Both the position numbers and the translations under genes were made by a program. From NCBI GenBank assembly GCA_949752795.1, contig OX457057.1, positions 159,565,980 to 159,629,979 of the forward strand: 64,000 nt of DNA, written 5' to 3'. Numbering within the stretch: position 1 is the stretch's first letter; each line of letters opens with the position of its first letter. Below the pieces are notes generated by a model. It was not told the origin of the DNA. It worked only from the letters and a program-made list of their open reading frames with translations, and did not search any database. Below, one piece after another: positions 1 through 11,493 of this stretch. This stretch comes from Hyperoodon ampullatus (lineage: Eukaryota > Chordata > Mammalia > Artiodactyla > Ziphiidae).

Positions 1-296
1 AACTGGTGTGAGGTGATACCTCATTGTAGTTTTGATTTGCATTTCTCTAATAATTAGTGATGTTGAGCAGCTTTTCATGTGCTTCTTGGCCATCTGTATG
101 TCTTCTATGGAGAAATGTCTATTTAGTTCTTCTGCCCATTTTTTGATTGGTTTTTTTTTTTAACATTGAGCATCATAAGCTGTTTATATATTTTGGAGAT
201 TAATCCTTTGTCCATTAATTCGTTTGCAAATATTATCTCACATTTTGAGAGTTGTCTTTTTGTCTTTATAGTTTCCTTTGTTGTGCAAAAGCTTTT

Positions 297-315
297 GTGT
301 GTGTGTGTGTGTGTG
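297..315. repeat. (TG)n microsatellite in SINE tail
   Basis: About nine TG units sit exactly where the SINE's A-tail should be. The run probably arose by slippage and point change within the tail. Confidence 0.85.
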
Positions 316-503
316 GTATGCAGGCCTCTCACTGTTGAGGCCTCTCCCGTTGTGGAGCACAGGCTCTGGACGCGCAGCCTCAGCAGCCGTGGCTCATGGG
401 CCCAGCCGCTCCGTGGCATGTGGGATCTTCCCGGACCGGGGAATGAACTCGTGTCCCCTGCATCGGCAGGCGGACTCTCAACCACTGTGCCACCAGGGAA
501 GCC
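297..503 (-). mobile_element. CHR-type short SINE in L1 A
   Basis: This is an antisense CHR SINE whose head (reverse of gcttccctggtggcac) ends at about 503. An exact 13-bp target-site duplication, tgcaaaagctttt, lies at 284-296 and 504-516. The expected poly(T) (reverse of the A-tail) is replaced by a (TG)n run at about 297-315. Confidence 0.93.
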
Positions 504-604
504 TGCAAAAGCTTTTAAGTTTCATTAGGTCCCATTTGTTTATTTTTGTTTTTATTTCCGTTACTCTAGGAGGTGGGTCAAAAAAGATCTTGCTGTGGTT
601 TATG

Positions 605-3600
605 TCAAAGAGTGTTCTTCCTATGTTTTCCTCTAAGAGTTTTGTAATGTCTGGTCTTACATTTAGGTCTTTTAACCCATTTTGAGTTTATTTTTGTGGA
701 TGGTGTTAGGGAGTGTTCTAATTTCATTCTTTTACATGTAGCTGTCCAGTTTTCCCAGCACCACTTATTGAAGAGACTGTCTTTTCTCCATTGTATACCC
801 TTGCCTCCTTTGTCATAGATTAGTTGACCATAGGTGCGTGGGTTTACTTCTGGGCTTTCTATCTTGTTCCATTGATCTATGTTTCTGTTTTTATGCCAGT
901 ACCATATTGTCTTGATTACTGTAGCTTGGTCGTATAGTCTGAAGTCAGGGAGTCTGATTCCTCCAGCTCCATTTTTTCCCCTCAAGACTGCTTTGGCTAT
1001 TTGGGTTCTTTTGTGTCTCCATACAGATTTTAAGATTTTTTGTTCTAGTTCTGTAAAAAATGCCACTGGTAATTTGATAGGGATTGCATTGAATCTGTAG
1101 ATTGCTTTGGGTGGTATAGTCATTTTCACAATGTTGATTCTTCCAATCCAAGAACATGGTATATCTCTCCATCTGTTTGTATCATCTTTGATTTCTTTCA
1201 TCACTGTCTTATAGTTTTCTGAGTACAGGTCTTTTACCTCCTTAGGTAGGTTTATACCTAGGTATTTTATTCTTTTTGTTGCAGTGGTAAATGGGATTGT
1301 TTCCTTAATTTCTCTTTCTGATCTTTCATTGTTAGTGTATAGGAATGCAAGAGATTTATGTACATTAATTTTGTATCCTACAACTTTAACATATTCATTG
1401 ATTAGCTCTAGTAGTTTTCTGGTGGCATCTTTAGGATTCTCTATGTATAGTATCTTGTCATCTGTAAACAATGACAGTTTTACTTCTTTTCCAATTTGGA
1501 TTCCTTTTATTTATTTTTCTTCTCTGATTGCTGTGGCTAGACTTCCAAAACTATGTTGAATAATAGGGGTGAGAGTGGACATCCTTGTCTTGTTCCTGAT
1601 CTTAGAGGAAATGCTTTCAGTTTTTCACCACTGAGAATGAAGTTTGCTGTGGGTTTTTCATATATGGCCTTTACTACGTTGAGGTAGATTCTCTCTATGC
1701 CCACTTTCTGAAAAGTTTTTTATCATTAGTGGATGTTGAATTTTGTCAAAAGCTTTTTCTGCATCTATAGATGATCATATGGTTTTTATTCTTCAGTTTG
1801 TTACTGTGGTGTATCATGTTGATTGATTTGCATATATTAAAGAATCCTTGCATCCCTGGGGTAAATCTCACTTGTTGTGTGATCATTTTAATGTGCTGTT
1901 GGATCCTGTTTGCTAGTATTTTGTTGAGGATTTTTTCATCTATAGTCATCAGTGATATTGGTCTATAATTTTCTTTTTTTTGTAGTATCTTTGGTTTTGG
2001 TATCAGGGTGATTGTGGCCTTGTAGAATGAGTTTGGAGGTGTTCCTTCCTCTGCAGTTTACTGGAAGAGTTTGAGACGGATAGGTGTTAACTCTTCTCTA
2101 AATATTTGATCGAATTCACCTGTGAAGCCATCTGGTCCTGGACTTTTGTTTGTTGGAAGATTTTTAATCACAGTCTCAACTTCATTACTTGTGATTGGTC
2201 TATTCATATTTTCTATGTCTTCCTGGTTCAGTCTCAGAAGGTTATACCTTTCTAAGAATTTGTCCATTTCTTCCAGGTTGTCCATTTTATTGGCATAGAG
2301 ATGCTTGTAGTAGTCTCTTAGGATGCTTTGTATTTCTGCAGTGTCCATTTTCTCCTTCTTCATTTCTAATTTTATTTTTTTTTAATTTATTTTTTTATTA
2401 GTTTCTGCTTTATAACAAAGTGAATCAGTCATACATATACATCTGTTCCCACATCCCTTCCCTCATGCATCTCCCTCCCTCCCACCCTCCCCTCTAATTT
2501 TATTCATTTGAGTCCTCTCCCTCTTTTTCTTGATGAGTCTGGCTAAAGGTTTATCAATTTTGTTTATCTTCTCAAAGAATCAGCTTTTAGTTTTATTGAT
2601 CTTTGCTATTGTTTTCTTTGTTTCTATTTTATTTAGTTCTGCTCTGAACTTTATGATTTCCTTCTTTCTACTAACTTTGGGTTTTGTTTGTTTTTCTTTC
2701 TCTCTTTCCTTTAGGTGTAAGGTTAGATTATTTATTTGAGGTTTTTCTTGTTTCTTGAGGTAGGATTTTATTACTATAAACTTCCTCTTAGAACTGCGTT
2801 TGCTGCATCCCATAGGTTTTGGATCATTGTGTCTTCGTTGTCATTTGTCTCTATGTGTTTTTTGATTTCCTCTTTGATTTCTTCAGTGATCCATTGGTTA
2901 TTTAGTAACATATTGTTTAGCCTCCATGTGTTTGTGTTTTTTATATTCTTTTCCCTGTAATTCATTTCTAATCTCATAGCATTGTGGTCAGAAAAGATGC
3001 TTGATATGATTTCAATTTCCTTAAATTTACTGAGGCTTGATTTGTGACCCAAGATGTGATCTGTCCTGGGGAATGTTTCATGTGCACTTGAGAAGAAAGT
3101 GTATTCTGCTGTTTGGGGATGCAATGTCCTATTAATATCAATTAAATCTATCTGGTCTATTGTGTCATTTAAAGCTTCTGTTTCCTTATTTTCTGTTTGG
3201 ACGATCAGTCCACTGGTGTAAATGAGGTGTTAAAGTCCCCCACTATTGTGTTACTGTCGATTTCTTCTTTTATAGCTGTTAGCAGTTGCCTTATGTATTG
3301 AGGTGCTCCTATGTTGGGTGCATATATATTTATAATTGTTATATCTTCTTCTTGAATTGATCCCTTGATTGTCATGTAGTGTCCTTCCCTGTCTCTTGTA
3401 ACATTCTTTATTTTAAAGTCTATTTTATCTGATATGACTGTTGCTACTCCAGCAACAGATTTCCATTTGCATGGAATATCTTTTTCCATCCCCTCACTTT
3501 CAGTCTGTATGTGTCCCAAGATCTGAAATGCATCTCTTGTAGACAGCATATATATGGGTCTTATTTTTGTATCCATTCAGCAAGCCTGTGTCTTTTGGTT

Positions 3601-3660
3601 GGAGCATTTAATCCATTCACGTTTAAGGTAATTATCGATATGTGTGTTCCTCTTACAATT
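605..3660 (-). pseudogene. L1 A ORF2 remnant (endonuclease and reverse transcriptase)
   Basis: This is the decayed ORF2, the L1 protein that nicks target DNA and copies L1 RNA at the nick. The start codon position reads ATT instead of ATG (3657-3659). The endonuclease part (about 3205-3576) shows INIYAPN and GDFNT motifs. The longest open piece is 288 residues (605-1471) and covers the RT palm onward. The RT catalytic motif is FTDD where FADD is expected. Later blocks include [21 protein letters not shown] and [12 protein letters not shown]. The frame is further broken by the mini L1 at 2377-2492. It cannot encode an active protein. Confidence 0.88.
2377..2492 (-). mobile_element. Mini L1 3'-end insertion inside L1 A ORF2
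   Basis: About 116 bp contains a T-rich tail, then text resembling an L1 3' UTR (ttataacaaagtgaatcagt) and a C/T-rich block. It interrupts ORF2 text and is flanked by a 12-bp direct repeat, tctaattttatt (2365-2376 and 2493-2504). It is a severely 5'-truncated L1 copy. Confidence 0.85.
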
Positions 3661-3734
3661 TTCTTCATTGTTTTGTGTTTGTTTATGTAGGTCCTTTTCT
3701 TCTCTTGTGTTTCCCACATAGAGAAGTTCCTTTA

Positions 3735-4325
3735 GCATTTGTTGTAGAGCTGGTTTGGTGCTGCTGAATTCTTTTACCTTTTGCTTGTCTGTAAAGCTTT
3801 TGATTTCTCTATTGAATCTGAATGAGTTCCTTGCTGGGTAGCAATCTTGGTTGTAGGTTCTTCTATTTCATCACTTTAAGTATATCATGCCACTCCCTTC
3901 TGGCTTGTAGAGTTTCAGCTGAGAAATCAGCTCTTAACCTTATGGGAGGTAGCTTGTATGTTATTTTTTGTTTTTCCCTTGTTGCTTTTAATAATTTTTC
4001 TTTGTCTTTAATTTTTGTCTATTTGATTACTATATGTCTTGGTGTGTTTCTCCTTGAGTTTATCCTGCCTGAGACTCTCTGCGCTTCCTGGGCTTGGGTG
4101 GCGATTTTCTTTCCCATGTTAGGGAAGTTTTCAACTATAATCTCTTGAAATATTTTCTCGAGTCCTTCCTCTCCCTCCTCTCCTTCTGGGACCCCTGTAA
4201 TGCAAATGTTGTTGCATTTAATATTGTCCCAGTGGTCTCTTAAGCTTTCTTCATTTCTTTTCATTCTTTTTTGTTTATTCTGTTCTATGGCAGTGAGTTC
4301 CACCATTCTGTCTTCCAGGTCACTT
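3735..4325 (-). pseudogene. L1 A ORF1 remnant (RNA-binding chaperone), N-terminus missing
   Basis: Minus-strand frames show the start of the RRM-like region with NICITGVPEGEEGEEGLEKI and then NFPNMGKKIATQAQEAQRV and INSRRNTPRHIVIK. These are typical of L1 ORF1p, the trimeric RNA-binding protein of the L1 particle. Coiled-coil sequence stops abruptly after SDLEDRM, where the sequence jumps to 5' UTR text near 4325. The element therefore lacks the ORF1 start and most of the coiled coil. Confidence 0.85.
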
Positions 4326-4395
4326 CCTATCGATAATTGTTCAGCAGTTAGTTGTGATTCCGGTGCTCTCACAAGAGGGAGTGCTCTCTTCTCTG

Positions 4396-4549
4396 TTTTT
4401 TAAAACTTATTTTTCTTTCTCTCTGCTTCAGTTTTTCAATTTGAGTATTTTCTATTTATATATCTTCATTTCACCAATTCTACCTTCTCCTGTGTCCAGT
4501 CAGCTTTTGAAACTCTCCAATGAGGCTAAGGGGAAGTCTTCCTAAGTTT
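4396..4549 (-). repeat. Fragment of an older L1/HAL1-like ORF1 region
   Basis: Diverged antisense text, including 'tttatatatcttcatttcaccaattc' patterns, resembles the ORF1 coiled-coil segment of an old L1 or HAL1. It lies between L1 A and L1 B and was probably the landing site of at least one of them. Confidence 0.5.
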
Positions 4550-7500
4550 GGTGGTAAAATACATAAAGTTTACTATGTTAATCATTTTTAAGTTTATAGC
4601 CAAAGGTATTAAGTGAACAACCATTGATACCATCCATCTAGAACACTGTTTACCTTACAAAACTTAAAATCTATACCTATTCAACAATAACTCTCCATTC
4701 CTCCTTGCCCCCCAGCCTCTGGCAACCATCATTCTACTTTCTGTAGCCTCATATAAGTGAAATCATACAGTATTTTTTTGTATGTGTGGATGGCTTATTT
4801 CACTTAGGATAATGTATTCAAGGTTCATTTGTATGGGACCATACTAATATGTATTTCCTTAATTTTTAAGGCTGAATGATATTCTATTTTATGTATATAT
4901 CACTTTTTGCTTATCCATTCATCTATCAATGGACATTTAGGTTGCTCCTACTTTGTAGCTATTGTGAATAATGCTACTATAAACGTAGTACACAAATATC
5001 TTTTCAAGACTCTGCTTTTAATTCTTTTGAGTGTAAACCCAGTGGTGGAATTGCTGGATTTTTTGGTAATTCTATTTTTAACTCTTTGAGGTACCACCTT
5101 ACTGTTTTCCACAGTGACTGCACCATTTTACATTCCAATGAACAGTGCACAAGTGTTCCAATTCTTCCACGTGCTCACCATTGCTTATTATTTTCTGGTT
5201 TTGTATATATGCCATCCTAATGAGTATGAGGTGGTAGCACATTGTAGTTTTATTTGCTTTGCCCTAATGATTAGTGATGTTGAATATCTTTAATTGGGCT
5301 TATTGGTCATTTGTATATCTTCTGTGGATAAATGTCTATTCAAATTCTTTGCCCATTTTTGAATTGGGTTGGTTGATTGTTGTTATTGGGTTTTAGGAAT
5401 TTTCTATATATCCTGGATATTAATCCCTTATCAGATATATGATTTGCAAATATTTTTCCTATTTTGTAGATTGACTTCTTACCCTGTTGGTAGTATCTTT
5501 TGATGTACAAATTTTTAAATATTTTATGAAGTTCAGTTTGTCTGTTCTTTCTTTTGTTGCCTGTGCCTTTGTTGTCATATCTTAGAATCATTGCCATATT
5601 AATTTTTAAGATTTTGTCCTATGTTTTCTTCTAAGAATTTTATAGTTTAGGGTCTGTGTTTTGGTCATTAATCCATTTTGAGTTAATTTTTGTTTATGAT
5701 ATTAGTTAAGAATCTAACTCCATTCTTTTCCACGTGGATATCCACTTTTTCCAGAACCATTTGTTTAAAAGACTGTCCTTTCCCCCACTGAATGGTCTTG
5801 ACATCCTTGTTGAAAGTCACTTGACCACATATACAAGGATTTGTTACTGGATTCTCTATTCCATTCCATTGGTCTATATGTCTGAATTTATGTCAGTACC
5901 ACATTGTTGTGATTACTGTAGCTTTGTAATAAGTTTTGAAATCAGGAACTGTGAGTGTCTATCTTTTTGTTCTTTTTTCAGGATTGTTTTGGCTATTTGG
6001 GTGTCCCTTGAGTTTCCATATGAATTTTTTGGATTTCTCTATTTCTGCAAAAAAGGTCATTGGTATTTTGATAGGAATTGCACTGAATCTGTAGATCACT
6101 TTGTGTGGTGCTGACATCTTAACAATATTCACTCTTCTAGGCTACAAACATGGAATGACTTTCCATTTATTTATGTCTTCTTTAATTTCTCTTAGAAATG
6201 TTTTTATTCATTGTAAAAGTCTTTTGCTTCCTTAGTTCATTTCTAAGTATTTTTTGATGTTATAGTAAATGGAATCATTTTCTTAATTTCCTTTCAGATT
6301 GTTGTTAGTGTACAGAAACGCAGCTGATTTTTGTGTGTTGACTTTGTGTCCGGCTACTTTACTGAATTTCTTTATTCGTCCTAACAGGGTTTTTTGTAGA
6401 ATCTTTAGGGTTTTCTGCATATAAGATTATATTTTCTGCAATAGAGTTTATTTTACTTCTTCCTTTCCAATTTAGATGTATTTTACTTCCTCTTCTCACC
6501 TAATTGCTCTGGCTAGGACTTCTAGTACTATGTTCAATAGAGTGAAGAAAGTGAGAATCCTTGCCTTTTTCCTGATCTTAGAAGAAAAGCTCTTGATTTT
6601 ACACAATTGATGATTTTCACTGTGGATTTCTCATATATGCTTTTATTGTATTGAGCTAGGTTCTTTCTATTCCTAATTTGTTGAGTGTCTTTTTTTTAAT
6701 ATATATCATGAAAAAGAGCGCTGAATTTTGCCAAATGCTTTTTCTGCATCAACTGAGATGGTCATATAGTTTTTTTACAATCCATTATGTTAATGTGATG
6801 TATCACACTGAGATTTCTTACCTCTTTGCAGTCCAGAAATAAGTCCCCTTGGTCATGGTATATAATACTTTTAATATGCTGCTGAATTTGATTTGCTTAA
6901 TATTTTGTTGAAGATTTTTTCACCAATTTTCATAAGGAATATTAGTCTGTAGTTTTCTTTTTTTGTAGTGTGTTTGTCTGGCTTTGCTGTCAGGTTAATG
7001 CTGGCCTCAGTGAATAAGTTAAGGAGTATTTCCTCCTCTTTAATTTTTTGGAAAACCTTAGAAGTATTGGTGTTAATGCTTCCTTAAATATTTGGTAGAA
7101 TTCACGAGTGAAGCCATCAGGTCCAGAGTTTTCTTGGTTGAGAAATTTTGATTACTGATTCAGTCCCCTTACTAGTTATATGTCTATATATATATTTTAT
7201 TTGTTAATGATTTATTCTTGATAGGGCTTGTGTTTCTATGAATATTCCATTTCAGGCAGTTATCCAATTTGCTGGCATACAATTGCTCATAATACTCTCT
7301 TATAATTATTTTTATCTCTATAGAATTGGTGATATTGTCCCCACTTTCATTCCAGATTTTAGTAATTTAAGTCTTCACTATTGTTTTCTTATTACATCTA
7401 GCTAAAATTTGTTAATTTTGTTGGTCTTTTTGAAGAGCCAACTTTGGGTTTCATTGATTTTTCTCTATTATTTTTCTATTCTCAATTTAGTTGATCTCCT

Positions 7501-10500
7501 CTCTCATTTTTATTATTTCTTCATTCTGCTACCTCTGGGTTTCTTCTTCCTTTTCTACTTCCCTAGTTGTAAAGTTAGGTTGTTAATGTGAGATCTTTCT
7601 TGTTTTCTAGTGTAAACATTATAGCTATAAATATCCCCTTTAGTACTGCTTTCATGTGTTCTGTACATTTGCGTTTGTTCTGCTTTTGTCTTCATTCACT
7701 TCTAAGTATTTTCTAATTTCTCTTGTGATTTCTTCTTTCATACATTGGTTGTTTGGGAATGTGTTGTTTGATTTCTACAAATTTGTGAACTTTCTTTTTT
7801 TCTTCTGTTATTGATTGCTACCTGCATCTTGTAGTCAGAAAAGATATTTTGTTTTAGTCTATCTTTTAAAATCTATTGAGACTTAATTTCTGGCCTGACC
7901 TATGGTCTCTCCTCGAAAAGATTCCATGTGCACTTGAGAAGAATGTGTATTCTGTTATTGGATAGAAGCTTTTTGTATATGTCTGTTAGATCTAGTTCGT
8001 TTATTGTGTTGTAAAGCCCTCTATTTTCTTTCTTATCTTCTGTCTGGTTGTTCTATCCATTATTGAGAATAGGGTATTGAAGTTTCCAACTATTATTGTA
8101 GAACTGTCTATTTCTCCTTTAATTCTGTCAATTTTTGCATTATATATTTTGATAACCTGTTATTTACTCTATAAATGTTTATAAACATTATATTTTTTGT
8201 TGTATTGAAACTTTTATTAATATATAATGTCCTTCTTTGTCTCTTGTGTACTTTTTAAAAATAAATTTATTTATTTATTTATTTTTGGCTGCATTGTTTC
8301 TTCGTTGCTGTGTGAGGGCTTTTTTCTAGTTGTGGCAAGTGAGAGCTACTCTCCTTTGCAGTGTGTGGGCTTCTCATTGCAGTGGCTTCTCTTGTTGCAG
8401 AGCATGGGCTCTAGGTGTGCAGGCTTCAGTAGTTGTGGCTCACAGGCTCTAGACTGCAGGCTCAGTAGTTGTGGTTCATGGGCTTAGTTGCTCCATGGCA
8501 TGTGGGATCTTCCCAGACCAGGGCTTGAACCCATGTCCCCTGCATTAGCAGACGGCTTCTGAACTACTGTGTGACCAGGGAAGCCCTCTTGTATACTTTT
8601 TTGATTTAAAGTCTATTTTATCTGATAGTAGTATAGCCAATCCTGCTTTCTTTTGATTACTATTTGCATGGAATATCATTTTCTAGCCTTTTATTTTCAA
8701 CCTATTTGTTTCATTGGATCTAAAGCAAGTCTCTTGTAGACAGAATATACTTGGGGCTTTTTAAAAATTCATTCTGCTAATCTTTGTCTTTTGATAGGAG
8801 AGTTTAATCCATTTACACTTAAAATAATTACTGCTAATTTTTTCTATATGCCTTATAGGTGTTTTTTCCCCTAATTTCCTGAATTACTGTATTCTTTTGT
8901 GTTTAGGTCACTTTTTGTAGCAAAACGTTTAATTTCCTTTCTCATTTTTTGGTGTATATTCTTAGTGTCTTTTCATTTTAGCCTATAGGACTCCCTTTAG
9001 CATTTTTTGCAGGAAAGAATATGGTAGTTATAAACTCCCTCAGCTTTTGTTTATCTGGGAATGTATTTATTTCTCCTACACTTTTGAAGAACAGTTTAGC
9101 CAGCTATAAGATTTTTGGTTGACACTTTTTTTCTTTTAACACTTTGACTGTATCAGCCCACTGCCTTCTGGCCTCCAGTGTTTCAAATGAGAACTATGCT
9201 GAAAAAATAATTGAGGATCCCGTGTATGTAACAAGTTGCTTCTCTCTTGCTGCTCTAAAAATTCTCTCTGCCTTTGGCTTTTGACAGTTTAATTATAATA
9301 CATCTTTGTATGGGTTTCTTTGGGTTCACCCTACTTAGAGTTTGTTGAGCTTCCTGGTGTTTATATTCATGTCTTTCATAAAATTTGGGAAGTTTGGGGC
9401 CACTATTTTTTCAAATATTCTCTCTGCCCCCTTCTTCTGGAACTCCCACAATGTGTATGTTTGTTTATTTGATGGTGTCTCAAAGGTTTCTTAGGCTCTG
9501 TTCACTTTTCTTCAATCTTTTTTCTTTCTGTTTCCCAGATTCAGTAATTTCATTATCCTATCATCAACTAAGATTTATTCTTTCCCCTGTCTGCTCAAAT
9601 CTGCCTTTTAATCCCTCTAGTAAATTTTTCATTTCTGTTATTGTACTTCTTAATTCCAGAATTTTTTGGTTTCTTGTTAGGTTTTATATCTCTTTCTTGA
9701 TATTTCATTTTGTTCATTATTTTCTTGACCTTATCATCTTCATGTAGTTCTTTGAGTATTTTTAAGACAGTTGTTTAAAAGCCCTTGTGTAGTAGATGTG
9801 CCATCAGTTCCTTTTCAGAGATACTTTCTGTTGGTTTACTTTTTCCTTTGAATGGGCCATTTTTCTTGTCTCTTTGTATGCTTGTGATGTTTTAGTTGGA
9901 AACTAGTCATTTGAATAAAATAACATGGTATCTCTCGAACACTGATTCTCTCCCTTTCTCATGGTTTTTGTTTGTTTGTTTCTTTGTTTTGGGGTTTTTT
10001 ATATTGTTCTAGGCCATCTCTGTGCCAAGAATCACCTTAGGTGTAAACTCAAAGTCTTCTCAGGTCTTTTCTGAGCCTGTGCCTTCCTTTGAGCATGCAC
10101 ACTGACTTTCTAATTTCCCCGCAAATATGGTAGCTTTTGAATGTTCTAGTCTTCAATGTCTGGCTCCCAAAGGGTGAAACAAAGAAAAACAGAGAAAGAG
10201 AAAGGAAGGGAAAATGGCACTGACCCTTTAAATCCTATTGAGTCACTTCAGTCAGAGGGGGAGAAGCTTGCAAAAATCCGGGGAGATACAACAACTTAAC
10301 CTGCCACTTATTTATTTGCACATCCATAATCAGAATCTGCACTCAGAGCACACATCCCTCACATTTGGAGGACAGGGTTCTTTTTGCCCACCCTGACTCC
10401 TGCAAACTATATGCAAGTGGCTCCAGGAAAACATGCATAGTGGCCTGCCATGGGGTGGAGGGGTGGGGAATGGATAGCTGCTACTGGGCTAAGAGCTGAA

Positions 10501-10521
10501 ATTGACTGAAATTAACTGTAA
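4550..10521 (-). mobile_element. L1 B: older nearly full-length LINE-1, main part
   Basis: This is an older antisense L1, clearly more diverged than A and C. From left to right it shows 3' UTR (~4550-5080), ORF2 C-terminus (the minus frame at 5340-5597 with KNGQRI), RT and endonuclease text to about 8850, ORF1 text (~8900-9650), and 5' UTR (~9750-10521). A long-form SINE interrupts it at 8257-8585. L1 C splits its 5' UTR; the remaining 5' end is at 16626-16976. No frame longer than about 130 codons survives. Confidence 0.85.
8257..8585 (-). mobile_element. Long-form CHR-related SINE in L1 B
   Basis: This antisense tRNA-derived SINE of about 330 bp has a (TTTA)n tail and the body phrases 'ttggctgcattg', 'ggctcagtagttgtgg' and 'ccagggcttgaaccc'. 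A 16-bp duplication with one mismatch flanks it: ctcttgtgtacttttt at 8241-8256 and ctcttgtatacttttt at 8586-8601. Confidence 0.9.
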
Positions 10522-10727
10522 TTATTTTTTATTTTTGAATTTTATTTTATTTTTTTATACAGAAGGTTCTTATTAGTCATCAGTTTTATACACATCAGTG
10601 TATACATGTCAATCCCAATCGCCCAATTCATCACACCACCACCACCACCCCACTGCTGCTTTCCCCCCTTGGTGTCCATATGTTTGTTCTCTACATCTGT
10701 GTCTCAATTTCTGCCCTGCAAACCAGT

Positions 10728-11459
10728 TCATCTGTACCATTTTTCTATGTTCCACATATATGTGTTAATACACGATATTTTTTTCTGACTTACTTCACTC
10801 TGTATGACAGTCTCTAGATCCATCCACGTCTCAACAAATGACCCAGTTTCATTCCTTTTTATGGCTGAGTAATATTCCATTGTATATATGTACCACATCT
10901 TCTTTATCCATTTGTCTGATGATGGGCATTTAGGTTGCTTCCATGACCTGGCTATTGTAAATAGTGCTGCAATGAATCTTGGGGTGCATGTGTCTTTTTG
11001 AATTATGGTTTTCTCTAGGTATATGCCCTGTAGTGGGATTGCTGGATCATATGGTAATTCTATTTTTAGTTTTTTAAGGAACCTCCATACTGTTCTCCAT
11101 AGTGGCTGTATCAATATACATTCCCACCAACAGTGCAAGAGGGTTCCCTTTTCTCCAAGCCCTCTCCAGCATTTGTTGTTTGTAGATTCTCTGATGATGC
11201 CCATTTTAACTGGTGTGAGGTGATACCTCATTGTAGTTGATTTGCATTTCTCTAATAATTAGTGATGTTGAGCAGCTTTTCATGTGTTTCTTGGCCATAT
11301 GTATGTCTTCTATGGAGAAATGTCTGTTTAGGTTTTCAGACCATTTTTGGATCGGGTTGTTTTTTTAATATTGAGCTGCATAAGCTGTTTATATATTTTG
11401 GAGATTAATCATTTGTCCATTGATTCGTTTGCAAATATTTTCTCACATTTTGAGAGTTG

Positions 11460-11493
<34 letters not shown>

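Larger units (their letters stand above)
1..4395 (-). mobile_element. L1 A: LINE-1, antisense, 3' end outside window
   Basis: Read on the minus strand, this element runs from a short 5' UTR remnant (~4326-4395) through part of ORF1 (~3735-4325) and ORF2 (~3660 down to below 1). It is interrupted by a CHR SINE (297-503) and a mini L1 3' end (2377-2492). ORF2 sequence matches L1 C closely over thousands of bases, so A and C are the same young subfamily. All frames carry stops or shifts. An internal deletion joins ORF1 directly to the first bases of the 5' UTR (see findings). Confidence 0.93.

Noticed and set aside
4310..4395. Reading the L1 A junction as a spliced-L1 (SpIRE-type) event
   Set aside because: The corresponding donor position in L1 C is not followed by GT, so ordinary splicing is not supported. 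Microhomology-mediated loss fits better.
2195..4545. Many Phe/Leu/Ser-rich plus-strand frames that look like membrane proteins
   Set aside because: They are reverse-strand readings of A-rich L1 coding sequence, where T-rich codons give false hydrophobic stretches.
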